Source: Skermanella mucosa (GTDB lineage Bacteria > Pseudomonadota > Alphaproteobacteria > Azospirillales > Azospirillaceae). From it: 64,000 bases of DNA. The notes under the pieces are model-generated. The model made no database searches and was not told the origin of the DNA. It was given only the letters and a program-made list of their open reading frames with translations. A program made the translations under genes and the position numbers. Below are positions 1 through 10,479 of this stretch, piece after piece; the stretch's first letter is position 1, and every line of letters begins with the position of its first letter. The DNA lies in the NCBI RefSeq assembly GCF_016765655.2, contig NZ_CP086106.1:2600501-2664500 (forward strand), in the 5' to 3' direction.

Positions 1-321
1 ATCAACGGCCAAGCCGGCCAGTACGGCCAGGTGAACTATGCGGCGGCCAAGTCGGGCATCCACGGCTTCACCAAGGCGCTCGCCCAGGAGGGTGCGGCCA
101 AGGGAATCACCGTCAACGCGATAGCGCCCGGCTACATCGACACCGACATGGTCCGTGCCGTTCCCCCGAACGTGCTGGAGAAGATCGTCGCCAAGGTTCC
201 GGTCGGACGGCTCGGCAAGGCGTCGGAAATCGCCCGCGGCGTGCTGTTCCTGGTGGCCGACGAGGGAGGCTTCGTCACCGGCTCGACCCTGTCGATCAAC
301 GGCGGCCAGCACATGTATTGA
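1..321 (+). CDS. phbB: Acetoacetyl-CoA reductase (SDR family), 3' part
   Basis: This is the C-terminal 106 residues of a short-chain dehydrogenase; the 5' end lies outside the window. The frame is open from base 1. The conserved YAAAK active-site motif (catalytic Tyr and Lys) is visible near the start, preceded by the GQAGQ-GQVN segment typical of PhaB/PhbB, and the C-terminus has the SDR pattern FVTGSTLSINGGQHMY. By family, it reduces acetoacetyl-CoA to (R)-3-hydroxybutyryl-CoA with NADPH for polyhydroxybutyrate synthesis in the cytoplasm. FabG (3-oxoacyl-ACP reductase) is the main alternative, but the GQHMY ending favours PhbB. A strong terminator follows at once. Confidence 0.85.
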   Translation: MNGQAGQYGQVNYAAAKSGIHGFTKALAQEGAAKGITVNAIAPGYIDTDMVRAVPPNVLEKIVAKVPVGRLGKASEIARGVLFLVADEGGFVTGSTLSINGGQHMY

Positions 322-350
322 TCCTTCGCCCCTCCGGCGGTGTTAGGATC

Positions 351-386
351 GACGGGGCGCCCCGCTGGGGCGCCCCGTCTTCATTT
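351..386 (+). terminator. Intrinsic terminator after phbB
   Basis: A perfect 13-bp stem (GACGGGGCGCCCC, 351-363, with its complement at 367-379) and a 3-base loop are followed by TTCATTT. It lies 29 bases after the phbB stop and before the ribosome binding site of the next gene, so it probably ends the phbB transcript. Confidence 0.75.
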
Positions 387-416
387 CCGCAGGCAACATT
401 TCCGAGTGGAGGACAG

Positions 417-797
417 ATGGTCGAGTACGAGGACGCCAGTCCCGAAGTCCGCGCCGTCTATGACGACATCATGGCGACCCGCAAGACCGACCTGATCAAC
501 AATTTCTGGAAGGTCCTGGCCAGCCATCCGCCGACGCTGAAGCGCACCTGGGAGAGCATCAAGGAAGTCATGGCGCCCGGCGCGCTCGATCCGCTGACCA
601 AGGAGATGGTCTATCTCGCGGTCAGCGCCACCAACAACTGCGAATACTGCATCGCCTCGCATACGGCGGCGGCCCGCAAGGCCGGCATGACGGACGAGAT
701 GCTGGGCGAGTTGCTGGCCGTCGTCGGCATGGCGAACGAGACCAACCGGCTCGCCAACGGCTACCGCGTCCAGGTGGACGAGCGGTTCAAGTCGTGA
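417..797 (+). CDS. AhpD-like carboxymuconolactone decarboxylase family protein
   Basis: 126 residues. The start at 417 is chosen because GTGGAGGA lies just upstream; the frame is open further 5' but that part crosses the terminator. The AhpD-core signature is present: Cys75-Glu-Tyr-Cys78 with His82 and an upstream acidic residue, the redox-active CxxC of alkylhydroperoxidase D-type proteins. These are small, all-helical cytoplasmic oligomers that reduce peroxides or act in thiol redox chemistry; the substrate of this single-domain version cannot be told. Its stop overlaps the GTG start of the NUDIX gene (GTGA), so the two are probably translationally coupled. Confidence 0.85.
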   Translation: MVEYEDASPEVRAVYDDIMATRKTDLINNFWKVLASHPPTLKRTWESIKEVMAPGALDPLTKEMVYLAVSATNNCEYCIASHTAAARKAGMTDEMLGELLAVVGMANETNRLANGYRVQVDERFKS

Positions 798-1258
798 CCC
801 CGCCCAAACGGGGGTACCCTGACCGGGAATATCCGGACCGGCCCTGGGTCGGGGTCGGCGTGGTGGTCTGGCAGGGCGACCGGGTCCTGCTGATCCGCCG
901 AGGCCGGGCGCCCCGACTTGGTCAATGGGGCTTGCCGGGCGGCGCGCAGTCGGTCGGCGAGACCCTGTTCGAGGCGGCGGCGCGCGAGGTGCTGGAGGAG
1001 ACCGGTCTCGTGGTCGATCCGCAGGCGGTCGTGACGGCGCTGGACTCGATCAGCCGCGATCCCGATGGGGAGATTCAGTTCCACTACACCCTCGTCGAGG
1101 TGCTGGCCGAATGCGCCGAAGGCGATCCGGTCGCGGCCGACGACGCAATGGATGCACGGTGGGTCACGCCGGAGCAGGTCTCGGAACTGGTCGAGTGGGG
1201 GGAGACGATCCGGGTGATCCAGCTGTCCCGGGCATTCCGGCGAGGGATCGCCGGGTAG
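794..1258 (+). CDS. NUDIX hydrolase
   Basis: 154 residues with a GTG start overlapping the stop of the AhpD-like gene. The full Nudix box is present: Gly50-x5-Glu56-x7-Arg64-Glu65-Val66-x-Glu68-Glu69-x-Gly71-Leu72, which binds the divalent metal and cleaves nucleoside diphosphates linked to another group. The LGQWGLPGG segment before the box and the small size resemble ADP-ribose pyrophosphatase/MutT-like house-cleaning enzymes. The exact substrate is unknown. It converges on carA with a symmetric hairpin in between. Confidence 0.9.
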   Translation: MTPPKRGYPDREYPDRPWVGVGVVVWQGDRVLLIRRGRAPRLGQWGLPGGAQSVGETLFEAAAREVLEETGLVVDPQAVVTALDSISRDPDGEIQFHYTLVEVLAECAEGDPVAADDAMDARWVTPEQVSELVEWGETIRVIQLSRAFRRGIAG

Positions 1259-1276
1259 AATTCTCGTACCTCGGAT

Positions 1277-1304
1277 GGACGGGCATCTTCATCCATGCCC
1301 GTCC
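1277..1304. terminator. Symmetric hairpin between NUDIX gene and carA
   Basis: Arms GGACGGGCAT (1277-1286) and ATGCCCGTCC (1295-1304) form a perfect 10-bp stem with an 8-base loop. It lies between the two convergent stop codons, so it could end transcription from both sides. There is no T-tract on either strand, which lowers the confidence. Confidence 0.5.
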
Positions 1305-1321
1305 AACCGTGACGAAGCCGG

Positions 1322-2515
1322 TCAGCCTCGCTTGTCGATCAGGTCCACGAAACGGTGGAACAGGTAGTGGCTGTCCTCCGGGCCGGGCGAGGCTTCGGGA
1401 TGGTACTGGACCGAGAAGATCGGCTTGCCCCTGACCTTCAGCCCCTCGTTGGTGCCGTCGAACAGGCTGACATGGGTCACTTCCACGTCGGTCGGCAGGC
1501 TGTCCGGCTTGACCACGAAACCGTGGTTCTGGCTAGTGATCTCGACCCTTCCGGTCTCCAGGTCCTTGACCGGGTGGTTGGCGCCCCGGTGGCCGCGGGG
1601 CATCTTCTCGGTCTCGGCGCCCAGCGCCAGCGCCATCAGCTGGTGTCCCAGGCAGATGCCGAACATCGGCACACCGGTATCCATCAGTCCGCGGATCGTC
1701 GGCACGGCATAGGTCCCGGTCGCGGCCGGGTCGCCCGGTCCGTTGGACAGGAAGACGCCGTCCGGCTTGTGACGCATCACGTCCTCGACCGTGGCCGTCG
1801 CCGGCACCACCGTCACCTTGGCGCCGGTCCCGGCGAGGCAGCGCAGGATATTGCGCTTGGCGCCGTAGTCGATCGCGACGACGTGGTGGCGCGGGTTCTC
1901 CTGCGTCGCGTAGCCCTGGCCGAGCTTCCACATCCCCTCGTTCCAGGAATAGGTCTGGCGGCACGAGACATCCTTGGCGAGGTCCATGCCTTCCAGGCCC
2001 GGCCATTGCCGCGCCTGGGCGACCAGCGCGTCCAGGTCGAACCGCCCGTCCGGGGCGTGGGCGATCACGCCGGTAGGCGCCCCCCCGTCGCGGATGCGCC
2101 GGGTCAGGCGCCGGGTGTCGATGCCCGAGATGCCGATCAAGTCGAAGCTCTTCAGCCAGTCGTCCAGGTGGCGGGTCGCCCGCCAGTTGGACGGATCGGT
2201 GATGTCGGCGCGAAGCACGAGGCCGCGGGCCGCGGGCGTGACCGTTTCGATATCCTCGCCGTTGGCGCCGGTGTTGCCGATATGGGGGAAGGTGAAGGTG
2301 ATGATCTGCCCGGCGTAGCTGGGGTCGGTCAGGATCTCCTGGTAGCCGGTCATCGACGTGTTGAAGCAGACCTCACCGACCGACGCGCCCACGGCACCCA
2401 GTCCGCGCCCCCACAGCACCGTACCATCGGCCAGGACGAGGACGGCGGTGGCGCCATCCGGGCGCGACGCATCTGCGGCGCTCGGCGCCGGGGTGGCGGA
2501 AATGTTTTCGGACAT
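1322..2515 (-). CDS. carA: Carbamoyl-phosphate synthase small (glutaminase) subunit
   Basis: 397 residues. CarA hydrolyses glutamine and channels ammonia to CarB for carbamoyl phosphate, the precursor of pyrimidines and arginine. The N-terminal CarA domain (GEVCFNTSMTGYQEILTDPS) is followed by a class I glutaminase domain with the nucleophile in FGICLGHQ and the His/Glu pair in QYHPEAS. The start MSENIS at 2515 gives the usual length; the upstream in-frame extension is low-complexity and is not a CarA sequence. carB is not adjacent: carA ends facing the NUDIX gene, so it is transcribed alone here, as often seen in alphaproteobacteria. Confidence 0.96.
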   Translation of the reverse strand: MSENISATPAPSAADASRPDGATAVLVLADGTVLWGRGLGAVGASVGEVCFNTSMTGYQEILTDPSYAGQIITFTFPHIGNTGANGEDIETVTPAARGLVLRADITDPSNWRATRHLDDWLKSFDLIGISGIDTRRLTRRIRDGGAPTGVIAHAPDGRFDLDALVAQARQWPGLEGMDLAKDVSCRQTYSWNEGMWKLGQGYATQENPRHHVVAIDYGAKRNILRCLAGTGAKVTVVPATATVEDVMRHKPDGVFLSNGPGDPAATGTYAVPTIRGLMDTGVPMFGICLGHQLMALALGAETEKMPRGHRGANHPVKDLETGRVEITSQNHGFVVKPDSLPTDVEVTHVSLFDGTNEGLKVRGKPIFSVQYHPEASPGPEDSHYLFHRFVDLIDKRG

Positions 2516-2846
2516 CGGTGAAAGACCCCATATTGACGGCCCTTGCGGGCGCATTACCTGAAGCGGCTCGGACCCCGGCCGCCCCGCCCCGATTTGGTCG
2601 GCAGGAGGGCGCGCGTCAACCCCGCGGCCGGACCCGGACCATGCGCCCGGGCTCGATCGCGGCCCGGCCTTGATCGTGGTTGGAACCGACCGCGTGCGAT
2701 TAGACCATGGCCGGCGCCCGGTCAATAGGATGCGGTGTCCGCATCGCTCTGTCGGGGCGGGCGGCGGGCATGCCGTGGCGCCGCTGGCGGAGGGGGCCGA
2801 CATTCGCTATCATTCTGTAAAATTTGCTTCATGAGGACTCCACACG
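2516..2846. other. Divergent intergenic region carA / yqeY
   Basis: 331 bases between the divergent starts of carA and yqeY. It must hold both promoters, but no hexamer pair convincing enough to place was found. No conserved small ORF or known riboswitch is recognised in it. Confidence 0.5.
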
Positions 2847-3302
2847 ATGTTCCGCAGCCGGCTCAACGAGGCCTTGAAAGAGGCGATGCGGTCCAAGAAC
2901 CAGCGCGCCGTCTCCACGCTGCGCCTGATTTTGGCGGCTCTGAAGGACCGTGACATCGCCGCGCGCGGGCGCGGGGTCACCGACGGCATCGATGAGGACG
3001 AGATCCTGTCCATGCTCCAGACCATGATCAAGCAGCGGCGCGAAGCCATCGCCCTATACGAGCAGGGCGGCCGGCTCGAACTGGCCGAGCAGGAGCGGGA
3101 AGAGATCGGCATCATCGAGACCTTCCTGCCCAAGCAGTTCAGCGAGGACGAGATCCGCGGCGCGGTCGACACCGTGATCAAGGATATCGGCGCCACCGGC
3201 ATCAAGGACATGGGCCGCACCATGGCCGAGCTGCGCACCCGCTATGCCGGCCAGATGGATTTCGGCAAGGCCAGCGGTTTCGTGAAGACCGCGCTGGTCT
3301 GA
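2847..3302 (+). CDS. GatB/YqeY domain protein
   Basis: 151 residues, the normal length for the stand-alone YqeY family, starting at ATG 2847 after GAGGA. The sequence has the family features MRSKNQRAVSTLRLI near the N-terminus and FLPKQFSEDEI in the middle. YqeY resembles the tRNA-binding tail of the GatB subunit of the tRNA-dependent amidotransferase; its own role is not settled. Its position directly upstream of dnaG and rpoD is widely conserved in alphaproteobacteria, which supports the call. Confidence 0.9.
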   Translation: MFRSRLNEALKEAMRSKNQRAVSTLRLILAALKDRDIAARGRGVTDGIDEDEILSMLQTMIKQRREAIALYEQGGRLELAEQEREEIGIIETFLPKQFSEDEIRGAVDTVIKDIGATGIKDMGRTMAELRTRYAGQMDFGKASGFVKTALV

Positions 3303-3486
3303 CGACTTCCTCGATAGCGGTTTCCTTTATAGCCTGTTAACCAATCATGCCTTACCGTTCCAGCGACGCCGTTCATCGGCAGCCAAGAAGCTCGGACCCG
3401 GTTCCCGCAGCACTGGAGCGGCACACGCCATGATCTGGCGATCCAACTATCGGCAATCCAAGCATTGAAGGTGATGCGCAGGCGCC

Positions 3487-5352
3487 ATGGCGTTTCCTCC
3501 CCAATTCCTTGAAGAGCTGCGGGCGCGTCTGCCGCTCTCCGACGTTGTCGGGAAACGGATGCGGCTGATCCGCGCGGGCCGGGAATTCAAGGCGCCCTGT
3601 CCCTTCCACAACGAGAAGACGCCGAGCTTCTACGTCAACGACCAGAAGGGCTTCTTCCACTGCTTCGGTTGCGGCGCCCATGGCGACATCATCGGCTTCG
3701 CGATGCGCCATGACAATCTGGCCTTTCCCGAAGCGGTCGAGCAACTGGCGTCCGAGGCCGGGCTGCAGGTGCCCCAGGCCACGCCGGAGGACCGGCAGCG
3801 CTTCGAGCGGCAGAAGTCGCTGCACGACCTGGTCGAGGCGACCTGCCGCTGGTTCGAGAAGCAGCTTTCCGGCGCCGGCGGCCATGCCGCGTTCGACTAC
3901 CTGAAGAGCCGCGGGCTTGACGAGGAGACGATGGTCCGCTTCCGCCTCGGCTTCGCCCCGGCGGACGGCAACGCTTTGCGCGTCCATCTGGCGCGGGAAG
4001 GATTCAAGGAGGAGGACATGCTGGAGGCCGGCGTCGTCAGGGCGTCGGACTATGGCGGCGGAGCCTTTTCCTTTTTCCGCAACCGCGTGATGTTCCCGGT
4101 CACCGACCGGCGCGGCCGTGTGGTCGCCTTCGGCGGCCGCATCATGGAAGGCGACGGGCCGAAATACATCAACTCCGCCGACAATCCCCTCTTCCACAAG
4201 GGGCGGCTGCTCTACAACATGAGCCGCGCTCGGCAGGCGGCGGCCGACGGCCAGCAGATCATCGTGGTCGAGGGCTACATGGACGTCATAGCCCTGGTCC
4301 GCGCCGGCTTCGACGGCGCCGTGGCGCCTCTGGGCACCGCGCTGACCGAAACCCAGATCCTGGAGCTGTGGAAACTGGCGCCCCCGGGGCGCCGGGTCCC
4401 GGTGCTATGCTTCGACGGCGATGCCGCCGGGCAGCGCGCCGCCTTTCGCGCGGTCGAGCGGGTTTTGCCGCACCTGCTGCCCGACCATTCGGTCCGCGTG
4501 GCCTTCATGGTGGGCGGCGACGATCCGGACAGCCTGCTGAGGAAGGAAGGGCCGAAAGCCATGCAGCAGGTGCTGGACGGCGCCATGCCGCTGGCCGACG
4601 TGCTTTGGCGGATGGAGGAAGAGGGCAGGGTGCTGGACACGCCCGAGGCCCGCGCCGGGCTCCAGGCCGCCTTGGACGAGCGGGTCGGCCTGATCGCCGA
4701 CCGGACCGTGCAGTCTCTCTACCGCGACGAAATGCGCCGCCGCTTCTTCGAGAAGTTCCGTGCCCGGCCGGCGTTCCAACCGGGGCAGCGTTTCACCGGC
4801 GGGAGCGGAGGCGGATTCAAGGGGCGCGGCTACCGTCCGCCGCGCAACACCGATCCGCCGCCCGATTTTCAGCGCAGCCGGCCCAGGCCCGCTCGGGAAG
4901 GTCGGGAGCGTGTCCTGCTGGCAACACTGCTGAACCACCCTGAACTGTTCGAGGAGGTCGGTGAATCAATAGGTAGCGTTGAGTTCTCACTGCCCGCGCT
5001 TGACCTGCTCCGTCAGGCCGTCGTGTCGGTGCTTAGCGAAAATACCGGGCTTGACGCTGCCGGATTGGGTAGCCACTTGACTGATAAGGGCTTCTCCCAA
5101 CTGGAAGATGCCATAGGTCCGGCTTCCTTTCTGTATGCCTTTGCCAGGCCCGATGCGACACTGGAGCAGGCCCGGCGAGGCTGGTATGACGTATGGGGGC
5201 AGACATATACCGATCATATCAAGTCCGAGCGCCGGGAGGCGACGCAATCCTTCGCCCGCGACATGAACGCCGATAACTGGTCTCGGGTCCGGGCGCTGCT
5301 CGAAGCCGAAGCCGGCGCGGCCGAGTTCGACGACCCCGACCTTGAATACTGA
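3487..5352 (+). CDS. dnaG: DNA primase
   Basis: 621 residues, full length. DnaG makes the RNA primers for lagging-strand synthesis and acts with DnaB helicase at the fork. Domains in order: an N-terminal CHC2 zinc finger (Cys38, His41, Cys59, Cys62), the catalytic core with a TOPRIM fold (VVEGYMD, Glu262-Asp266; FDGD with Asp310 and Asp312 for metal binding), a Gly/Arg-rich linker around residues 430-470, and a C-terminal helicase-interaction domain. GAAGGTGAT lies upstream of the ATG. It is the second member of the conserved yqeY-dnaG-rpoD macromolecular-synthesis arrangement. Confidence 0.97.
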   Translation: MAFPPQFLEELRARLPLSDVVGKRMRLIRAGREFKAPCPFHNEKTPSFYVNDQKGFFHCFGCGAHGDIIGFAMRHDNLAFPEAVEQLASEAGLQVPQATPEDRQRFERQKSLHDLVEATCRWFEKQLSGAGGHAAFDYLKSRGLDEETMVRFRLGFAPADGNALRVHLAREGFKEEDMLEAGVVRASDYGGGAFSFFRNRVMFPVTDRRGRVVAFGGRIMEGDGPKYINSADNPLFHKGRLLYNMSRARQAAADGQQIIVVEGYMDVIALVRAGFDGAVAPLGTALTETQILELWKLAPPGRRVPVLCFDGDAAGQRAAFRAVERVLPHLLPDHSVRVAFMVGGDDPDSLLRKEGPKAMQQVLDGAMPLADVLWRMEEEGRVLDTPEARAGLQAALDERVGLIADRTVQSLYRDEMRRRFFEKFRARPAFQPGQRFTGGSGGGFKGRGYRPPRNTDPPPDFQRSRPRPAREGRERVLLATLLNHPELFEEVGESIGSVEFSLPALDLLRQAVVSVLSENTGLDAAGLGSHLTDKGFSQLEDAIGPASFLYAFARPDATLEQARRGWYDVWGQTYTDHIKSERREATQSFARDMNADNWSRVRALLEAEAGAAEFDDPDLEY

Positions 5353-5481
5353 GGTCGCCTATGGCAGATGGAGCAGGAGCTTGGGTCAGGCCAAAAAAAG
5401 TCAGTCCTGTGTGTGCGGGTGGCGCGGGGCACCGTGGGCCTTGCGTCACGCACGTGTTATCTAGGCGGGGGCATCATTCGA

Positions 5482-7446
<1,965 letters not shown>

Positions 7447-7466
7447 GCCGGCTTGACGGAATCGGC

Positions 7467-7500
7467 GGACGCGCGGCTTCGGTCGCGCGTCCCGTCCTTT
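7467..7500 (+). terminator. Terminator after rpoD
   Basis: GGACGCGCG (7467-7475) pairs perfectly with CGCGCGTCC (7484-7492) around an 8-base loop containing TTCG, followed by CGTCCTTTCT. It lies 20 bases after the rpoD stop. Confidence 0.6.
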
Positions 7501-7578
7501 CTGCGACGAGACCGGGGCACGGCAATTATCGGGGTTGCTTTAAGGCGTTTTCGGCGGCACATTCTCGTGCCTCGCGTC

Positions 7579-7655
7579 GGGCGTGTAGCTCAACTGGTTA
7601 GAGCTGGCCGCTCATAACGGTCTGGTTATCGGTTCAAGTCCGGTCACGCCCACCA
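7579..7655 (+). tRNA. tRNA with CAU anticodon (tRNA-Ile2 more likely than elongator tRNA-Met)
   Basis: A 77-base cloverleaf with encoded CCA. The acceptor pairs GGGCGTG with CACGCCC, and the anticodon loop CTCATAA is closed by CCG/CGG; the T arm has GGTTCAAGTCC. The first base pair is G-C, so it is not initiator tRNA. A CAU anticodon can be elongator Met or, after lysidine modification by TilS, the isoleucine tRNA for AUA. Position after rpoD and the loop sequence favour Ile2, but the choice is inferred. Confidence 0.9.
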
Positions 7656-7745
7656 TTCCCCGCCGCCTTCCTCTGGTGCAAACGCTTGCAAAACTTCGGT
7701 TTTGACCGCACCTTCTTATCATGTGCTTAAGCACGCGGAGGGAGA

Positions 7746-8015
7746 ATGGCGGAAACCATCGATCTATCCTCGTTCCGACAGGCGCGCGAAGCAGCGCCAC
7801 TGGCGCGGGCCACGAACTCTTTCCTCGCCCTGGCAACCCAGACGAACCATGCCGGCCTCGATACCAGGCTGTTGCTCCAGGCCATGACCATCGCGCTGGC
7901 AAAGTTGGTCGTGGAGGCCACGGACCAGGAAGACGCCGAAAGGGTCGCCAAGCAGATCGGCGACAGCCTTCCAGCCCTGGTGGAACACCTCGTCAGGACC
8001 GACCCGACCCATTGA
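7746..8015 (+). CDS. Small conserved-type hypothetical protein
   Basis: 89 residues, ATG preceded by GGAGGGAGA. The protein is soluble, Ala/Leu-rich and predicted helical, with no membrane segment or metal motif. The sequence gives no recognised family. It stands alone between the tRNA and sufE, with its own good ribosome binding site, codon use like its neighbours, and no overlap with another gene, so it is probably real. Confidence 0.7.
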   Translation: MAETIDLSSFRQAREAAPLARATNSFLALATQTNHAGLDTRLLLQAMTIALAKLVVEATDQEDAERVAKQIGDSLPALVEHLVRTDPTH

Positions 8016-8081
8016 ACGTCAGCGGGCTTGCGCCTGGGCCGGTTGGCTGATACGGACCGGTGAACGCGACCAGGAGCCGCC

Positions 8082-8498
8082 ATGACGATCGACGAGTTGA
8101 TCGAGAACTTCGAACTGTTCGACGAGTGGGAGGACAGGTACCGCTACGTCATCGACCTGGGACGCGGCCTGCCGCCGCTGGACGACCGCTATCATACCGA
8201 TGCCTTCAAGGTCGAAGGCTGCATGAGCCAAGTCTGGCTGGTGCCGCTGCCGTCCGAGGAACGCCGTATGCGGTTCGCCGCCGACAGCGACAGCGCGATC
8301 GTGAAGGGACTGGCCGCGGTCCTGCTGACCGCTTATTCGGACCACACGCCGGAGGAGATCCTGGATACCGACCTGGAAGCCATCTTCGCCCGGATCGGCC
8401 TGGACCAGCATCTCAGCCCCAACCGGCGCAACGGCTTCTTCTCCATGGTCGAGACCATCAAGGCGTCCGCCAAGGCCCGGATCGCCGCCAGCGACTGA
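8082..8498 (+). CDS. sufE: Cysteine desulfuration protein SufE
   Basis: 138 residues, the normal SufE length. SufE takes persulfide sulfur from the cysteine desulfurase SufS and passes it to the SufBCD scaffold for iron-sulfur cluster assembly. The sulfur-accepting Cys47 is seen in the family motif VEGCMSQVW, and the PPLDDRYHTDAFKVEGC segment is typical. The other suf genes are not in the window, so this is a stand-alone sufE. It converges on the cupin gene with 9 bases between the stops. Confidence 0.93.
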   Translation: MTIDELIENFELFDEWEDRYRYVIDLGRGLPPLDDRYHTDAFKVEGCMSQVWLVPLPSEERRMRFAADSDSAIVKGLAAVLLTAYSDHTPEEILDTDLEAIFARIGLDQHLSPNRRNGFFSMVETIKASAKARIAASD

Positions 8499-8507
8499 CG
8501 CGCCCCG

Positions 8508-8966
8508 TCAGCCTTTTCCGCCGACCCGGGGCATCGGGCGCCAGTCCGGCGGAGCCAGCTCGAACCCGGCGAACTCGAAGGCCGGTGACACCGTGCAGCC
8601 GACCAGCGTCCAGGCTCCCAGCGATACCGCCGTCTGCCAGGCACCGGCGGGAACGACGGCCTGGGGGCGCTGCCCCTGGGCGAGCGCCGGTCCTAGATGC
8701 ACCGCCTCGGCATCGTGGCCGTTCGGCGAGATCGTGAGGGCCAGCGGTCCTCCGGCATACCAGTGCCATATCTCCACCGCGTCGACCCGGTGCCAGGCGG
8801 AGAACTCGTCCGCCTGCAGCAGGAAATAGATGGCCGTGCAGGAGCCACGCGAACCGTCCGCCGACTTGTCCCGGAACGTCTCGACATAATGCCCGCCCTC
8901 GGGATGCGGCTGCATCCCGAGAAGCCGGATGATCTCCGCGGCGGAGAGATCGCCGATCGGCGGCAC
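8508..8966 (-). CDS. Cupin, DUF985 family
   Basis: 152 residues. The DUF985 hallmarks are present: LGMQPHPEGGHYVETFRD at the N-terminus, then SAWHRVDAVEIWHWYAGGPL with the cupin metal/ligand histidines, and FAGFELAPPDW at the C-terminus. The family has a jelly-roll cupin fold related to yeast YML079w; a sugar-like ligand has been suggested but the function is not established. It lies 9 bases after the GST gene on the same strand and is probably co-transcribed with it. Confidence 0.88.
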   Translation of the reverse strand: MPPIGDLSAAEIIRLLGMQPHPEGGHYVETFRDKSADGSRGSCTAIYFLLQADEFSAWHRVDAVEIWHWYAGGPLALTISPNGHDAEAVHLGPALAQGQRPQAVVPAGAWQTAVSLGAWTLVGCTVSPAFEFAGFELAPPDWRPMPRVGGKG

Positions 8967-8975
8967 CGCGCGCCC

Positions 8976-9587
8976 TCAGGCCGCCGGAGGCTTGGTGGCC
9001 GCGAAGCTTTCGCGGGCGCTGGCCCCGTCGAACCAGGCGCTGAGGGTTGGCCGGCCGTGCCGCCAATCCTCGTGCCCGAAGCGGAAATCCAGGTATCCGA
9101 GCGCCGCGAGCACGGCCAGCGTCCCGATATCGGCGCGGGTGCCGAGTTGGCCGGCCTCCTTCTCCAGTTGGTCGAGGGATCGGGCCACCGCCCGGCGCTG
9201 ACGCTCCATCCAGTCGGCCGAGCGGATCTGTTCCGGCCGGTTGCCCTCCAGCCGCCGCAGGATCGCGGCATCGCAGATGCCGTCGGCGAGCGCCTGGAAC
9301 CGCAGAGCCGCCCAGCGCTCCGCGCCCGGCGGGGGAAACAGCCGTCCCTCGCCACCGGAAGCCAGGCTGTCCAGGTATTCGCAGATGACCGGGCTGTCGA
9401 ACAGCGCGGTGCCTCCTTCGACGACCAGGGCCGGGACCTTGCCGAGCGGGTTGTCGTCCGGGAGGTCGGTCTCCGGACTCCAGGCGTCGGTCTTCTCAAG
9501 CTCGACCCTGTCAGCCAGGCCCAGTTCGTGAATCACCATCATGACCTTGCGCACATAGGGCGAGGTCGCGCTGTAGCGCAGCTTCAT
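8976..9587 (-). CDS. Glutathione S-transferase family protein
   Basis: 203 residues, starting at ATG 9587 (MKLRYSATSPYVRK), chosen because AAAGGA lies 9 bases upstream; a TTG 15 bases earlier is also in frame. N-terminal thioredoxin-like domain with the SPYVRKV segment that binds glutathione, the cis-Pro motif GKVPALVVEGG and the DSPVICEYLD signature, then an all-helical C-terminal domain. The likely roles are detoxification or glutathione-linked redox work; the substrate is unknown. It lies downstream of gloB, another glutathione-dependent enzyme, on the same strand. Confidence 0.92.
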   Translation of the reverse strand: MKLRYSATSPYVRKVMMVIHELGLADRVELEKTDAWSPETDLPDDNPLGKVPALVVEGGTALFDSPVICEYLDSLASGGEGRLFPPPGAERWAALRFQALADGICDAAILRRLEGNRPEQIRSADWMERQRRAVARSLDQLEKEAGQLGTRADIGTLAVLAALGYLDFRFGHEDWRHGRPTLSAWFDGASARESFAATKPPAA

Positions 9588-9632
9588 GTCGGGTCCTTTC
9601 AAGAATGCCCTCTTTGCTTAACGAGGCAGCTG

Positions 9633-10394
9633 TCAGAAATGATCCTTGCGCCGCCGGATCTCGGCGAAGACCTCTACCGGATCGGTGCCCGCGAGGCCGA
9701 GTTCGGCGGCAAGATCCGGATCGTCGGCGCGCAGGAATGGGTTGGTCGCCCGCTCGACGCCGAGGGTGGTCGGGATGGTCGGCTTGCCGGCGTCGCGCAG
9801 CACGGCGATGTCGGCCGCGCGTTCCTTGAGGGCAGGGTTGCCGGGATCGACGCTGACCGCGAAGCGGGCGTTGGACAGCGTATATTCGTGTCCGCAATAG
9901 ACCCGAGTGTCGGCGGGCAGCTCCCGCAGCTTCAGCAACGAGTTCCACATCTGGGCCGGCGTCCCTTCGAACAACCGGCCGCATCCCAACGCGAACAGCG
10001 TATCGCCGCTGAACAGGGCGGACGCGTCGGGAAACCAGAAAGCGACATGGCCGCTGGTGTGGCCCGGCGTCTCGAAGACGCGGACTTCGTGCGAGCCGAA
10101 ATGGTAGGTGTCCTCGTCGGCGACGACCACGTCCAGTTCGGGAATGCGGCCGCGGTCGGCTGCGGGTCCGATGATGGTACAGCCGAAGCGCTGCTTCAAC
10201 ACGCCGTTGCCGCCGATATGGTCGGCATGATGATGGGTGTTGAAGATGTGCGTCGGACACCAACCTGTTCTATCCAGGGCGGCGAGCACGGGTCCGGGAT
10301 CGCCGGGATCTACGATGCCGACGGCATCGCTCTGGGGATCCTTGAAGAGGTAGACGTAGTTGTCGCTGAGCGTTGGGATGAGCTGGATATCCAT
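9633..10394 (-). CDS. gloB: Hydroxyacylglutathione hydrolase (glyoxalase II)
   Basis: 253 residues from ATG 10394 (MDIQLIPTLSDNYVYL), the normal start of the family. It is a metallo-beta-lactamase-fold enzyme that hydrolyses S-D-lactoylglutathione to lactate and glutathione in methylglyoxal detoxification. The metal motif THHHADHIGG is at residues 53-62 (His54, His56, Asp58, His59), followed by the later ligands in GHTSGH, FSGDTLF and CGHEYT. The C-terminal NPFLR segment that contacts glutathione is present. It is divergent from a methyltransferase gene with 85 bases between starts, as is common for gloB in this group. Confidence 0.95.
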   Translation of the reverse strand: MDIQLIPTLSDNYVYLFKDPQSDAVGIVDPGDPGPVLAALDRTGWCPTHIFNTHHHADHIGGNGVLKQRFGCTIIGPAADRGRIPELDVVVADEDTYHFGSHEVRVFETPGHTSGHVAFWFPDASALFSGDTLFALGCGRLFEGTPAQMWNSLLKLRELPADTRVYCGHEYTLSNARFAVSVDPGNPALKERAADIAVLRDAGKPTIPTTLGVERATNPFLRADDPDLAAELGLAGTDPVEVFAEIRRRKDHF

Positions 10395-10479
10395 GACGAA
10401 GAGGTTACCCCATGGCCGTGGGTCAGGCAAAGCCCCGGGCATGACCCCGGCTGTTGTTTCGTGTTAGACTCTGGACACA

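Noticed and set aside
2516-2803. N-terminal extension of carA to 2803
   Set aside because: The extra 96 residues are Pro/Arg-rich and do not match CarA; the start at 2515 gives the family length.
7579-7655. Initiator tRNA-fMet
   Set aside because: The first acceptor pair is G-C, whereas initiator tRNA has an unpaired C-A start; so it is Ile2 or elongator Met.
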